Shown here: positions 11,832 through 22,619 of the stretch, piece after piece
How positions within the stretch are numbered: the stretch's first letter is position 1
Layout: every line of letters begins with the position of its first letter
Notes under the pieces: model-generated
Seen by the model: the letters and a program-made list of their open reading frames with translations, nothing else
Told to the model about the DNA's origin: nothing
Database searches by the model: none
Position numbers and translations under genes: made by a program
From: Acanthococcus lagerstroemiae
Taxonomy: Eukaryota > Arthropoda > Insecta > Hemiptera > Eriococcidae
Length of the DNA: 64,000 bases
NCBI GenBank assembly: GCA_031841125.1
Contig: CM063106.1
Span: 68,126,101 to 68,190,100 of the forward strand
Direction: 5' to 3'

Positions 11832-12396
11832 CCCTGATCGAGGGGAATATTTCATTTACAGGCATACGAAAAAATCTCAAAATATTATAAAAACGAAAGC
11901 GTTTATCGAAAAAATGATTAGGACAAAACTTATATGAAATCATTATTCATTTTTTCACCCTATGCAGAACGAATATTTTTTTGAAATTAAAGGCCAAAGT
12001 TCTTCTCAACCCATCACTCTACACGTTGACATGCATTTGAGCGGCTTTTAGTACATTTAAAGGTCGCCTCAAAAGCCAAGAAGGTTTATGGCTGGTGTAC
12101 ATTCCATCTCCGTGGTCATTTTTTCGTTCTTACGCATGGCCACCCTGATTCCATATCTAATGTTCGAAACTAGCTGCTTAGCTTCAAATCTGTGTCGAGA
12201 ACTTCGAGCCATGATCGAATTCAACGTCGGAGTTGAGTTAACTTGTCCACAACTAATTATCTGTGAAAATGAGCGAATTTACAGTTCTGCATATCTATCA
12301 CCGTGGCTTATCAGTTCTTTCCGGCAATTTTTGCTGTCAACCTGAAAATGCGAAAGAAAACTGTTAAATGCAAGTATAAAAGAAATATATAGGCGA
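11832..12396. other. No supported gene
   Basis: The frame 12088-12345 (+, 85 codons) is open but shows no recognisable family and no splice evidence. The remainder is AT-rich. Confidence 0.4.
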
Positions 12397-12692
12397 TTTA
12401 AAAATAAAAATTATATTTGCGAGTTTCAAATGAGAATTCTTAGGAATTATTCTTTCAACGTGGCTGACTCTTTCTTTTCCTCATCCGTGGTCATTCGGAA
12501 TTTTTTAGTTATTTTGAATTTCTAACATAGGACATGGTTTTGATAGGTGATTGATTGTGTCGCTGATACGCTGAAGGATGGCTATATCATCCGAATGACC
12601 ACGGATGAGGAAAAGAAAGAGTTAGCCACGTTGGAAGAATAATTCCTAAGAATTCTCATTTGAGACTCGCAAATATAATTTTTATTTTTAAA
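12397..12692. repeat. Inverted repeat with two 102-bp arms
   Basis: Arm 12397-12498 pairs with 12591-12692 with only about three mismatches in 102 positions. Both carry TTTAAAAATAAAAATTATAT at the outer end and CCTCATCCGTGGTCATTCGG at the inner end. The spacer is 92 bp. The near identity implies a recent origin or arm correction. It is typical of a foldback/MITE element and could form a long RNA hairpin if transcribed. No coding sequence lies inside. Confidence 0.9.
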
Positions 12693-12958
12693 TACTTAAG
12701 TCCTCCCGTCTCATCTCAACGAGCGCTCAAGTTTGATATCCACTCCAAAACATTAAATTCTTAAACAGGACTCTAATTTAGGTGTAAGTAATTTGAAGTT
12801 CCTCAATTTAGATTAAACATTGACGTATATTATTTAGTTTTTAGAAATTGTGCTAAATTTTGTAATCGAAGTTACTGATTTTTTTTCTTCTATTATTTCT
12901 AGTTTATATGAAAACGGGGCCAAATTGTTAAAGTTACTATCCTTACATTATAAGTAAA

Positions 12959-13108
12959 ATGCCTTGGTGTTGTGGGACGTATGGCGATGCACGCATGCCA
13001 AAGTGGCCCCTGAGACACCGCACCCCCGGCACCGGAAACTACCCTTTCGGGCATCGCATCAGTACCGAGGGGATGGTCAAGTCACATAAGCTGTACCAAA
13101 TTTCGTGA
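12959..13108 (+). CDS. Unidentified 49-codon ORF in a GC-rich island
   Basis: An ATG at 12959 opens a 49-codon frame ending in TGA at 13106-13108. The block from about 12961 to 13095 is much richer in G and C than anything nearby and the predicted peptide is balanced (it starts MPWCCGTYGD and contains GTGNYPFGHR). It is bounded by near-identical 19-bp direct repeats at 12947-12965 and 13146-13164 (ATTATAAGTAAA.TGCCTT); the ATG lies in the left repeat. I do not recognise the peptide. It could be an exon fragment, a captured piece of another gene or a repeat fragment. Confidence 0.25.
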   Translation: MPWCCGTYGDARMPKWPLRHRTPGTGNYPFGHRISTEGMVKSHKLYQIS

Positions 13109-13275
13109 TGAAAGTTACTGTAGATTATAAGAAAAATTTCTCATTATTATAAGTAAAGTGCCTTATTATTTCATAGTTTAAATAGAAATACAAATAATAC
13201 AATCGTTATATACATGAACTTACTTTTATGTATTCTCATTGAAGAAGTCATCATTATTCTTCTGCAGGAAACTTT

Positions 13276-13455
13276 TCATAATGATTGACCGCAGTGAAAG
13301 AAATTCCATCCAAAGGTTGGCGCAGTGAAAGAAATTCCATCGAAAGGTTTGGCCACGGATAAGGAAATTCCATCAACGTGGCCAAATAATGTTGGCCACG
13401 GATAGAGAAGTTCCATCAACGTGGCCAGTATTATCAGCCACGTTGATGGAAATTC
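13276..13455. repeat. Short tandem and inverted CCATCAACGTGGCC repeats
   Basis: AAATTCCATC recurs several times at about 30-40 bp spacing, combined with GGCCACGGAT and CAACGTGGCCA. A perfect 15-bp inverted repeat, TTCCATCAACGTGGC and its complement, occupies 13411-13425 and 13437-13451. The words CCACGGAT and CAACGTGGC also occur in the arms of the 12397-12692 palindrome, so the two structures share an origin. Confidence 0.75.
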
Positions 13456-13950
13456 AATCAACGTGGTCAATGAATCTTCAAAACGTTGCCCCTCCCCCCC
13501 CTTTAGTATGACCACAGCTAAATGCCACCTTTTAATTCAAGGACAAGTACAATGGTGATTCCAATGAAAAAAAATTCAAATTGCTCAATTTTTTTTGGAA
13601 AAAATTAAAAGTTTAAACTGGTGCACTTTTCAGAGAATTACCCACAGTACATAAAATTTTCCTTCCATTGAGACTACATATGAATGTTTCTGAAATATGT
13701 GGGGTTTCAATAGTTTCTTTTTTTTTTGACGTACCTACCTAAAATTATAGAGGGCGACTCTTTCACGCTGGCAGTCGAATAGTCATTGAAATTTGAAATT
13801 CAACGTTTGTTACCAACTTTCAGATTTTCGAAATGTCTTCCACATTTCAGCTTTGTTTCAACCTTTCAAATAACGTTCGATACTTAGCTTGAAACCTTTT
13901 GCTTTTGACTGACTAGTCTCTAACAGGGGTCCAGGGTACTCAATTTTCAG

Positions 13951-14259
13951 AAACGAAATTTGACTTTCAGTTTGGAAAGATGGAAAAGAAAAATTTGCCG
14001 ACAAATATTTTTTGAAAACTAAAATTCGCCGACAAAATGTTTGAAATACTAAAAATTTGCCTATTTTTTAATTGAAAATAAATAAATAAACAAACAAACA
14101 TGCATTAAAAATGAAAATTCAAATGAAGAGTTTCAAAATTTGCCGTCTGTCAAATTATTGGGGGGGGCGGTCAAATTAACAGTCTTAAAATTTTCCGACT
14201 GCCAAATTATTGGGAGGGGGGTGTTTCATCCCCCCACACCGCCTATAGTTTCGCCCTTG
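13951..14259 (+). repeat. MITE-like repeat, copy B
   Basis: It is collinear with 10553-10805: TGACTTTCAGTTTGGA near the left, an AAATAAA/CAAA microsatellite in the middle, G-run then C-run, and TATAGTTTCGCCCTTG at the right. It carries an extra partial duplication of the block TTGCC.TCTGTCAAATTATTGGG. Non-coding. Confidence 0.7.
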
Positions 14260-15195
14260 ACGCTATGGAACATTCTTTTGAAATCAAATCAAAAGATAAA
14301 ATTTGTAACCAGAAGATACGCCACCACAAATATCAAAAACTTTCTTCATTAAAAAATTAAATGTAGGGAATATTGCGGGAGGAAATTAATAGATGAAACT
14401 TGGCCACTACAACATAGGTTCCATATGACAGGAAGAGGAGAAGGGGTAGGACATCGATGAGATGGATGGATGGATACGATTATAGGATTCGTGGTGCACG
14501 ATTGACCACACTGCCTGTAATAGGAAGGAATGGGCCAGGGTGACAGAAACCTTAGCTCAGCGTTGGGCGGGTTAGAGATCCATTAACCTAACCAAGATTT
14601 GTAATTTAAAAAAGGAAAAAAAAATTAAAAAATAGTATTAATAATGATGATAATAATAATAAAAAATTGGAAGAAGCAAGTAGTATGCTAAAGAGTTTTA
14701 AACGCATTGAGCCTGAACCGGTGAACTTGTGGAGGCGTTTTCTCTGTTTCATTTTTTTGCATAAATTCTGTGTATAGCATTTTTTTCATTTTTTTCATTT
14801 TTTTCCCCCTTATTTCTGAACCAAGTTTACTGAAATTTTAGGTATAGGCTATTTACACCCTGCCGAATCAGTTTACATCAAAATACATATGAGTAGGGTT
14901 CACAATTCTCCTATATGGGAAAAATTTTAACCCTGACTTCAACCTCTCGTTGTACCCGTTCTATGATACGTACAATAACCAGCTTGAGTTACAAGTATTT
15001 GCTGCTAGCCGTCGAAAAGTTACAGGCGCAAAAACGCAAAAATATGGTTCAAAATTCTCCATTTTATAAAAAGGGACAAACATTAAGAACACCTCAGGGA
15101 TCAAAAGATAAACAGAAGTGACTTCAGCGACCTATCATGTAAAATAAGGACATACAATGACTTTTGGAAACGTGTATTTGTTTATCCACTATTAC
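14260..15195. other. No supported gene
   Basis: AT-rich with a GATGGATGGATGG patch near 14460 and an AAT microsatellite near 14640-14665. Around 14430-14580 short readings look vaguely like the C-terminus of a LINE protein, but stops in every frame prevent a firm call. Confidence 0.4.
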
Positions 15196-15501
15196 TCAAT
15201 TTTTTGGTGAGGAGGAAGATGAGGTCTTAGGTCTATGTTTCCATGTATACCTTTCACCAGAATAAGTACGTACGTAATGTTTTCTCAGATCGCGTCGCAA
15301 CTTAACAATATGAAATTCATCATCCATCTTCAATATCTCTATTCTCCGTATCTCTCTCTTTATTAGTTTATGATGCAGTTTTCTATGCCTATTATAAATG
15401 CTAATATAATTTCCACGGTTCAATAAAAAATATTTTGAAATTCCATTTCCACGTATTAGATGTGTAATAGTAAGATTCCTATCATTCAAGTGGTCTACCA
15501 T
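15196..15501 (-). CDS. Unidentified basic 101-codon ORF
   Basis: The frame is open on the minus strand from an ATG at 15501 to a stop at 15196. The product is hydrophilic and rich in Lys, Arg and His (for example IKREIRRIEILKMDDEF and RRDLRKHYVRTYSGER), ending in a serine run. TCTTAG immediately precedes the ATG on that strand, so this could be the start of an exon rather than a protein start. No signal peptide, membrane segment or known motif was seen. It could be an exon, a transposon relic or chance. Confidence 0.25.
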   Translation of the reverse strand: MVDHLNDRNLTITHLIRGNGISKYFLLNRGNYISIYNRHRKLHHKLIKREIRRIEILKMDDEFHIVKLRRDLRKHYVRTYSGERYTWKHRPKTSSSSSPKN

Positions 15502-16147
15502 CTAAGAGTTATCTTTCTTCTTTCTTCTTTTCTCCAAATTTAAGACGAGGTTACATCGCAAGCAGATGATAGAAAATTAACAAAAATGAATACTGGACAT
15601 GCACAATATGTAGCAGTGCAAGGAATAAGGTCTCACTTCATTGATCCTAGTTTTCGAGATACGAGTTCAGCGATTTTTGTGAATCTATGTTAAAAAACCA
15701 TTGAAATTGGAATTCCTGATGACTTGATAGAATGAACTCTCCTCTTTCGAATAGCGTTATTTGTTTTTCTGTGTCTGCCTTCGTTCGTCCTTTACAGAGG
15801 AAAACGTGAACCCACCTCCTTCTGTTTTACCTCCCTCCCCAACTCAGTTTTGTTATCACTGGAAATTAAACTTTCTCATTTTGTATTAATTTCTTTGTCA
15901 ACGAAATTCTTTATAAAATTTCTGACAAAATAAGACCTCGCGGAGCTCTCTAGCTTTATTTGTCTCAGAAATATGTCACTTTGAATTTGTAATTTTTCAT
16001 TGTTTTTTAAGCCTTTTTTCTAAATTGCGTTTTTCTTAAAATCAGGTTTTTGGAATTTCAGTTTTAAATAACCGTAACTCGGCGATTTTTGGAGCTATAG
16101 AGCTCCGCAAGGTCTCATTTTGACAGACATTTTGTCTAGTATACATA
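15502..16147. other. No gene seen
   Basis: Pyrimidine-rich and AT-rich sequence with short frames only. No repeat unit or RNA gene could be supported. Confidence 0.5.
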
Positions 16148-16867
16148 CAGGGTTAGTCAGTTTTCGACGCAGCATAGAAAAACTCCGTTAGCTGCGTGCA
16201 AATGTGACTCAACGTGTTGGTAGCGTATTGTACTTAGTCAGAATTCGATGCAGCATTAAATTCGTTGAGAAAATTTTCCGATAATTTTTGAAGAATTTCC
16301 TAGGAAATATTCGGGGAAAAACGCCGATGGTTTGTGAAGGATTTTATCAAAAATCTTCAGAAAAAATGTTCGATGATGTCCGAAGAATTTCATTGTAAAT
16401 CTTCGGAAAAATCTCCCATAATTTTTAAAGAATTTCATCAGAAAGTTTTAGAAAGAATTTTGATAATTTCTGCATTGTTATGCAGTTTAAAATTCCATCA
16501 GAGATTTTTCCCGGATATTTCTTGTGAAATTCTTCAAAAGTTATCGGAAAAAACTCCCCCGAAGATTTTTAAAGAATCTCTTCGGAAAACATCGAAAATT
16601 ATTCCTGAAGATTTTCGATGAATCTCTTCGGAGAATTTTTCCTGGGGGTTAGTTGTATCGAAAATTACTGGAATTTGTTTTCGTAGTGCCTTGGCAGAAT
16701 TACAAGTAATAAAACTCTTCTCTTTGTATCCATTTTTTTCCACTAACAGCGATTTCTTCTGCTGCATCGAATTCTGACTAAGTACAATACGCTACCAACA
16801 CGTTGAGTCACATTTGCACGCAGCTAACGGAGTTTTTCTATGCTGCGTCGAAAACTGACTAACCCTG
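16148..16867. mobile_element. 720-bp element with identical 108-bp inverted ends
   Basis: The termini 16148-16255 and 16760-16867 are exact inverted copies over 108 bp, beginning CAGGGTTAGTCAGTTTTCGA. A TA dinucleotide abuts both outer ends, the target used by Tc1/mariner-type elements. The 504-bp interior has no transposase; it is made of diverged units near 16289, 16336, 16381 and 16426 (45-47 bp apart) around GAAGAATTTCAT and CTTCGGAAAAA. Short frames here are repeat shadows. Perfect ends imply a recent insertion or ongoing homogenisation. This is a non-autonomous element whose mobilising transposase is not in the window. Confidence 0.88.
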
Positions 16868-18242
16868 TATATGTCGCTACTCTTAACTCCACATCAATAA
16901 AGTGGGACCTTATTGCCTGCACTGTCACATATGGAGAAAAAAATTTGCTTAGCTCTTTTGTAAGAAATACAATTTTAGTTTTATGGTCGACTACTTAAGC
17001 AACTGATTTGATATTTGTTCACGAAGAATTAGGGGTGGATGTAAGGTGGTATATTATAACATAGAGACACTTTTCCGAAGAAGTGGCACTTTTTAGAATG
17101 AAAGGCTCGGAAATCATCAGGTAATGCGAGCTTAAATTCAGAGAAATCTGAATAATTATTGAAATTTCTGTTAATTTTGTATAAGAATAAATAACTCATC
17201 ATTTTCAAAGGTAGTTCTTTTCATCGAGATGGTCTGAAGACTACTAACATTTTCTCTCTTTCACGAAGCCTTCTCCACTGCCAGTGTAGGAAAGTCTTAG
17301 TCTGCCCCCCCTCCCACTTTCCTATACCGATAATGATATGCCAGAATTTAAAATGAATATAAATGCGCGTCTATGTGAATCTGATACAGTCAATCGCAAA
17401 GCAAATAATTCTCTTTCCTTTATTTTGACAAAATTCATTTCTCTTGACACTCTTGACCCTCAGTACATTCATAGAGATTAAAAGAATTTGTGAAATCAGC
17501 TAACTAACTAGTGAGAATTAATGTACAATTTATTTTGTGCTGGGCTATGTCACATTCATTTACTTGAGCTCATTTATATTTTTTTTTAATTCTAGCATAT
17601 TACTAAAATTCAACAACCCGAAAAACCTGCTACAATCTGAAATCTACCCATTTTAAACTTGTAAATGCCTGCCTATTCTCAGTCCATCACCCAAACCTAG
17701 TTTGCTCCATTTTCATGGTTGTTGAAAATCAACGTCATGAGTGAGATGTCGGGGACGAAAAAATTCACACTCATTAAAATTCTACATTTTTACCCCTAAA
17801 GCCTGTGTAGAGGAGAGTTTTCAATTCTCTTTTTAGGATATTTGAGGGTGGAGAGGGCAAATATCGAAAAATTGTACAAGACCTTTTTCATGGAATAATC
17901 AGTTCTGAATAACCTTTGTTTCTTTCTATATACTAATTTTATATATATATATTATAATCAATATTTTTTGATTTATGATTAAAATTCATCTTTAGGGAGA
18001 GGCGACGATGTTTCACTCACAAGAGGGTGAAGACCTAATGGGATTCCTTGGGATATGGACCAACTTACCAAACCAGTGGTTTTAGATCTGTAAGGTACAG
18101 GAATATATTATACACCCTCCCGAAAAAAATCTTGCTCTAGAAAGAACCCCCCCCCCCACGACCAACAAAAAAATGAAGGAAATAAAAAAATTATTCAGCA
18201 AATATTTCTGAGACGAGATTTATAAGACTTTTTGCAAGTTGA
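16868..18242. other. No gene seen
   Basis: AT-rich, with an AT-dinucleotide patch near 17940-17955 and C-runs near 17305 and 18150 that look like eroded MITE edges. No exon or RNA gene is supported. Confidence 0.5.
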
Positions 18243-18857
18243 TGATCATAAGGTTATCAGTTTTACGACCGGTTTGATGCAGATCTTATTTCGTAATAAC
18301 ATTTACATTTGATATCCTTGATTATTTGCTAAACATACAGGAATCTTTGCCGACTCTCTGACCAAATTCTTTCCTTCCATTCTTCTTTCTAGCAGCAGTG
18401 ATATTATTCCTGGGTGCCTCAAGTATTAATTTATCTCTCCTTCTCGTCAGACAATTCCAAATAACCATTTTACCGCCTGTTCAGTACTTCCTCATTTCTT
18501 ACCTTATCCATCCATTTGATGCTAAGTATCCGCCTACAACACCACATCTCAAAAGTTTTGATCCTCCTCTTCTCTGGTTTTCCTATGGTCCAAGTTCCAC
18601 ATCCATACAAGGCTACACTCCAAACATAAGTTTTCAAGAATAATTTTTTGGTTACCAGATTTATTTTTGATTTGAAAAGATTACTTTTTCGATAAAATGT
18701 TAATTTGGCTTGTGCTATTTTACTACTAATATCCCTTTTACTCTTTCCATCTTTTGTTATTTTTCTCCCTAAACAGCAAAATTCGCGTACTTCCTGAATT
18801 TTTTCCTGCCCAATATTTATGTTTAGGCTGTCATATGTTCACATCGATTACGTCGCA
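18243..18857 (-). pseudogene. 3' fragment of a LINE (copy 1)
   Basis: On the minus strand this is collinear with the 3' parts of the copies at 23307-26496 and 62197-64000, including the segment coding for the region after the reverse transcriptase (readings like FEMWCYRR and NRVKRRR in the family). Landmarks shared with copy 2 are TAGCAGCAGTGATATTATTC, CTGGGTGCCTCAA and ATCCATCCATTTGATGCTAA. The 3' end (low coordinates) finishes in ATC-type repeats. Similarity stops near 18857, so it is 5'-truncated, as usual for LINE insertions. Frameshifts leave no intact ORF. Confidence 0.85.
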
Positions 18858-19944
18858 AGTTAGTACTACTTTTGAGAAACAAAAATCTTTTTCTTTTTTT
18901 TTGTCAACTCAAACTTTCCCAATTTTTGTGCTCCCCTAAAAAAAAAAAGTTCCTATGCCACTGAAGAAAACAAGACTTCTTGGGTCAGTGATCAACGTTC
19001 TACTAATACGGTGCTCTCCGTAACAACTCTTGTAGAAAAATACCAAAATTAAACAGATATGTATAAAGAGGAGTCTGTCATCATTTTTCTTCCATAATTT
19101 AAGATAGGTACGAAATTTATACGTTATAAGACAGTGAAAACAGTCATATAGCGCACCTATTAGCTTTTTTAACTCTCTGATTTTTTTCTTACTACATATA
19201 GGTAGTTAAAAGTTAGGTAACCACTTTCTTTGCAATTTTCATTAATGTTACTGTACTTACCCTCTGTAAAGGCTGATACGTAATATCGACTCGACCTTCC
19301 CTGATTCCTGTACATTTTGTAGATTGGCCGTGATCATCAACCCGTCCAAACTAAAGACTGCTATTATCGATTTCCATAAGCCAAACTGATTTCATACCGT
19401 TATTAATCGCAGAATTTAGCAACAAACGAAAACAGTGTACGGTGGCCTACTGTTTTATACGTCCACATTTTCGAATAAATCAACTTTCTAGTATTCTACA
19501 TCGGGAAACGCAACTGTTAAAACACGTGGGTAAATTAAAATTTGTTCCAGAACATAAATTTGAAATTACCGAAACAGTGTTTATAGCTGTACTGCGATTC
19601 GTTAGCATTTTCTGGGCTTCATTATACGAATGCAGGTTTGAAATTGTTATGTTCCCGAACCTGTGGAAAATTTTTACATCGAGTAGGCATTTTTGGAAAG
19701 TTTTCTTTCGGGCGGAAATGTGTTGTCCAGGGTTGCCATTTTCAACGTAAACTCGAGGTTAGAACTTTGATTTGTGCCGAAGAAGTTGAGAATTCAAAAT
19801 TTTATATGATATGATCACTCAACTAGTGGAATACTTTTATGAACTATAGGTACAAGAAATGAGGGAGAATAACTAATGATTTTAGGTGGAGTAATTGGTT
19901 GCCTTTTTCCGCTGAAGTTTACTTTTTATTTCAACTTTTACCAG
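18858..19944. other. No firm exon; possible upstream intron of the next gene
   Basis: The gene starting at 19945 begins inside an open codon frame, so earlier exons must exist. None could be assigned here: 19442-19750 is open but not protein-like, and TTTTGTAG at about 19325-19332 is followed by only a short frame. AT-rich filler otherwise. Confidence 0.4.
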
Positions 19945-21050
19945 GAACGAACTGGTACTTCGGAAATTGGGAATTCCTTGAGAAGCTCTCAAGCTTGCGG
20001 CGGCTCCAGTCAAGCAGTAAGCGTCCGACATTTAAATAGCTGTATAAAACATCTGAACAAACGACTAAACCCTTTTCTATTATTTTCCGTTCAGGACATG
20101 GAAGGTGATATGCACGAGACCGAGATCACATTTTCGGAAGGTAAAAAGAAACTGATATTATTTGTCTTCATATTTCCAGAAAGCCGATATAGCTCGCTTT
20201 ATCGTGTCTGAAAAGTTGCCTATTGTGTCCTTTGCAGGTGGCTCAGATTATAAACTTTTCTTATATGAAGTTTGAAGTACATATGAATAATGACGTTGCC
20301 TAATTATAATCAATCGCTTTCAAAATTTTCGTGTTTTTTTTCGGGAAGGGGAGGAAGCCAAAAAGTTTTGTACTTTTTACAAAAGCTATACTACTATATA
20401 CAGCGGGTATCACATTTATTTCTCGAACACTAACCGCCTTCGAAAATGAAGTAGTATTTTTAAAATGAACTTTTTCTTCCTAGATGGGAGTTGGTCTCAA
20501 AAACAAGAATTCTTCAAACCTCTATCTCGAATCCGGACTAAAGTTGTACTGGAGCACGTGCACTAGGCTGATAATACCCTGCACCAGGTGGGAAAATCAA
20601 CATTTTTTTTTTTTAATTCAAATTGACTTTTTGGTACTTATTGGGTGTTTTTATGTTTCAATATTCTTTTTGTAGGCGGGAAAGCCCTACTTAGAAGTCT
20701 TGTATACGCACCAGGTAAGAAAATGAAAGATCGCCGGTCTTAATCCAAACCATTTTATCAATAACCATATCATCAAAATGACTTATTAAAATCTATGACA
20801 AGAGCTTCCAATGACATTACATACGATCCGAATGGAACAGTCAGAATCCCATGTATTTCCCTATAACAAAAGAGAGAGTCCTACAGTGACGAGTCAGGAT
20901 TGATCGAACAAGTTCGAATTTTCAGAACTTTACTTTTCCATCCTGCAGAACAATAATACATTCAGCACAACTGAAAAACTGGAACGTTTGCAAATTATGG
21001 ACTATTGGAGCTGGGCTCCTCTTCAGCAGAATTTCAATGAGCCTCAATAG
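19945..21050 (+). CDS. 3' exons of an unidentified gene, with an in-frame TAG
   Basis: Five exons with GT-AG borders and compatible phases: 19945-20016 (24 codons, GAACGAACT... before GTAAGC), 20095-20140, 20484-20587, 20676-20714 (13 codons) and 20949-21050 ending TAG. Readings include SLRSSQACGGSSQA, DMEGDMHETEITFSE, DGSWSQKQEFFKPLSRIRTK, AGKPYLEVLYTHQ and KLERLQIMDYWSWAPLQQNF. All five join without a phase error, which supports a real spliced gene. A TAG at 20564-20566 interrupts exon 3 in frame, yet the frame continues (ADNTLHQ) into two further in-phase exons. The TAG could be a CAG-to-TAG nonsense allele, an assembly error, readthrough, or a sign of pseudogenisation. No family was recognised; the product is hydrophilic, without membrane segments. 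Upstream exons were not located. Confidence 0.7.
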
Positions 21051-21599
21051 CCTCAATGACGTCTTACCGCTTTGTTTAGCTTTTTTTCGTATTTCTCATC
21101 TTCTCTCTCTTCGAATTACTTTCGACGGTAAGGGAGTCCGAACTTGAAACGGCAAGATGTCACATTAAAAGTGTTTTCCAAAACGCAGTAAGTGCATAAT
21201 TCTAAATATGTAGTTCAGGAACCAGAGAAAATCATCCACAGATCTTCATTGTGATTTTTCTCCCCCCGATTTTTAACAAAAACTAGCTTCGACCAAAGAG
21301 AATACGACTCATAGATTTCATTTTCGAAACTAAAATATCCGTGAAAATTTAAGCAGCAGAAGACTCCAAAAACAATGCTTGCTTCTTTTTTTAAAAATTG
21401 GCATACATAACGAATAGACCTACTGGGTTTTGGATGACAAAATAAACAGCTAAAAATGGCATTTTATTTAAAAAGTTTTACTTATTTTTTTCGAAGACGC
21501 AACCTCCGAATTTTTTTGACCCCGAAATCGGCACGGTCCAGTTGCGAGCGGAGCGGGTGAAATTTTTTTTTCCAACAATTTGAGCCGTAAAAGTTGGTA
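21051..21599. other. Downstream region of the preceding gene
   Basis: An AATAAA word lies near 21441, within reach as a polyadenylation signal for the gene ending at 21050, but this is weak evidence in AT-rich DNA. No other gene is seen. Confidence 0.35.
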
Positions 21600-22340
21600 A
21601 TTTTCAACTTTTTCTCAGCTCTGAGGAAAGGGTGACTTGTCCTCGTACTTCTTCAAAATTCTTCCAGTTTTATATTTTACTCGGCAAGAGTCTTCTAAAT
21701 TATTCCTAACTCTACAAAAACTTCTTTAAGACTCTTCTAGGTTTTTATTCTTCAGGACTCTTCCATATTAAAATCTTCAACCATGTTCAAAACTTATCGT
21801 TCTAAATATATTTTAACTCTAAAAGACTTTTTAGACTTCCCTTTATAAGACCCTTTAAGGCGCATTAGCAGTAAACTGGGTATTTTCTAATTTTTTCCGG
21901 AATTGAGGGAGGAAGAAGGGAATATATCACTCACACCTTCTTGAAATTCCAACAGATTATTGTACTTTTCAAGACCATTCCAAAATTAATTTTAGATTAT
22001 TACTTTACGCTCTAAAAAGTTTTCGGACTCTTCCAGACTTTTACAAAACCTTTCAAGACTCGCTAAAATGAATTATAAAATTGGTATTTTCACTATTTTC
22101 TAGGTTCGCAAGGGGGAGGGGGGATTTTTTAATTTTGTCAGGCGCAGTTTATTCTTCAAGACTCGTCCAGAATAGTCCCAAATTATTTCTACAGCTTTTT
22201 CAGACTTATTTGAGATTATTATCTTACGTTCTACAGAAGCTTTTTCAAACTATTTGAGGTTTTTCCGAGATTTTTATAAGCCTGTTCAAGATTTTTTAAG
22301 GATCGACTAAATACTAAATTAAACAAGTTTAAAAAAACCA
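21600..22340 (-). repeat. Degenerate AAGACTCTTC-type repeats (left arm)
   Basis: Words like GACTCTTCCA, AAGACTCTTCTAGG, TTCAAGACTCG and CAGACTTTTACAAAAC recur every 10-30 bp for about 740 bp. The reverse-complement vocabulary fills 22620-23165, making a head-to-head pair around a centre holding a MITE-like G/C-rich end. Confidence 0.55.
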
Positions 22341-22540
22341 TAATGAGTTTCAAAAAATCCAGCGCCTAAAATAACTTTATAAAAATCAAAAACCATACCC
22401 CTCTCCGCCTAAAAAAATCTATAAAAAATAGATTTTCTGTTCTGCAATACTTCCTTTGTAAGAAAAAAGAAAAAGAAAAAAAAGTCTTACTGTATTAAGA
22501 TTAATTTACAAAATAAAATTAGGATGGGAGGGCTAATTTT

Positions 22541-22606
22541 GAAATCGAGGGGCTTAGCCTCTCCTCCCTTCCACCCTTAACCCCCGCCTATTTCCGCCCT
22601 TGCAAT
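22541..22606 (-). repeat. G/C-rich terminal remnant of a MITE
   Basis: Read on the minus strand it begins CAAGGGCGGAAATAGGCGGG, the layout of hAT-like MITE ends in this window. It lies between the two arms of the degenerate repeats. The partner end was not identified. Confidence 0.4.
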
Positions 22607-22619
22607 GAAGTACAGAATA

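Noticed and set aside
14430..14600. Possible LINE C-terminal fragment (WMDG-like reading)
   Set aside because: Stops occur in all frames and the similarity is limited to a few residues.
16256..16767. Three open frames within the 720-bp element
   Set aside because: They are translations of the diverged internal repeats in different frames.
19442..19750. 102-codon frame upstream of the unidentified gene
   Set aside because: It ends in a stop before any donor, has low protein-like character and cannot be joined to the exon at 19945.
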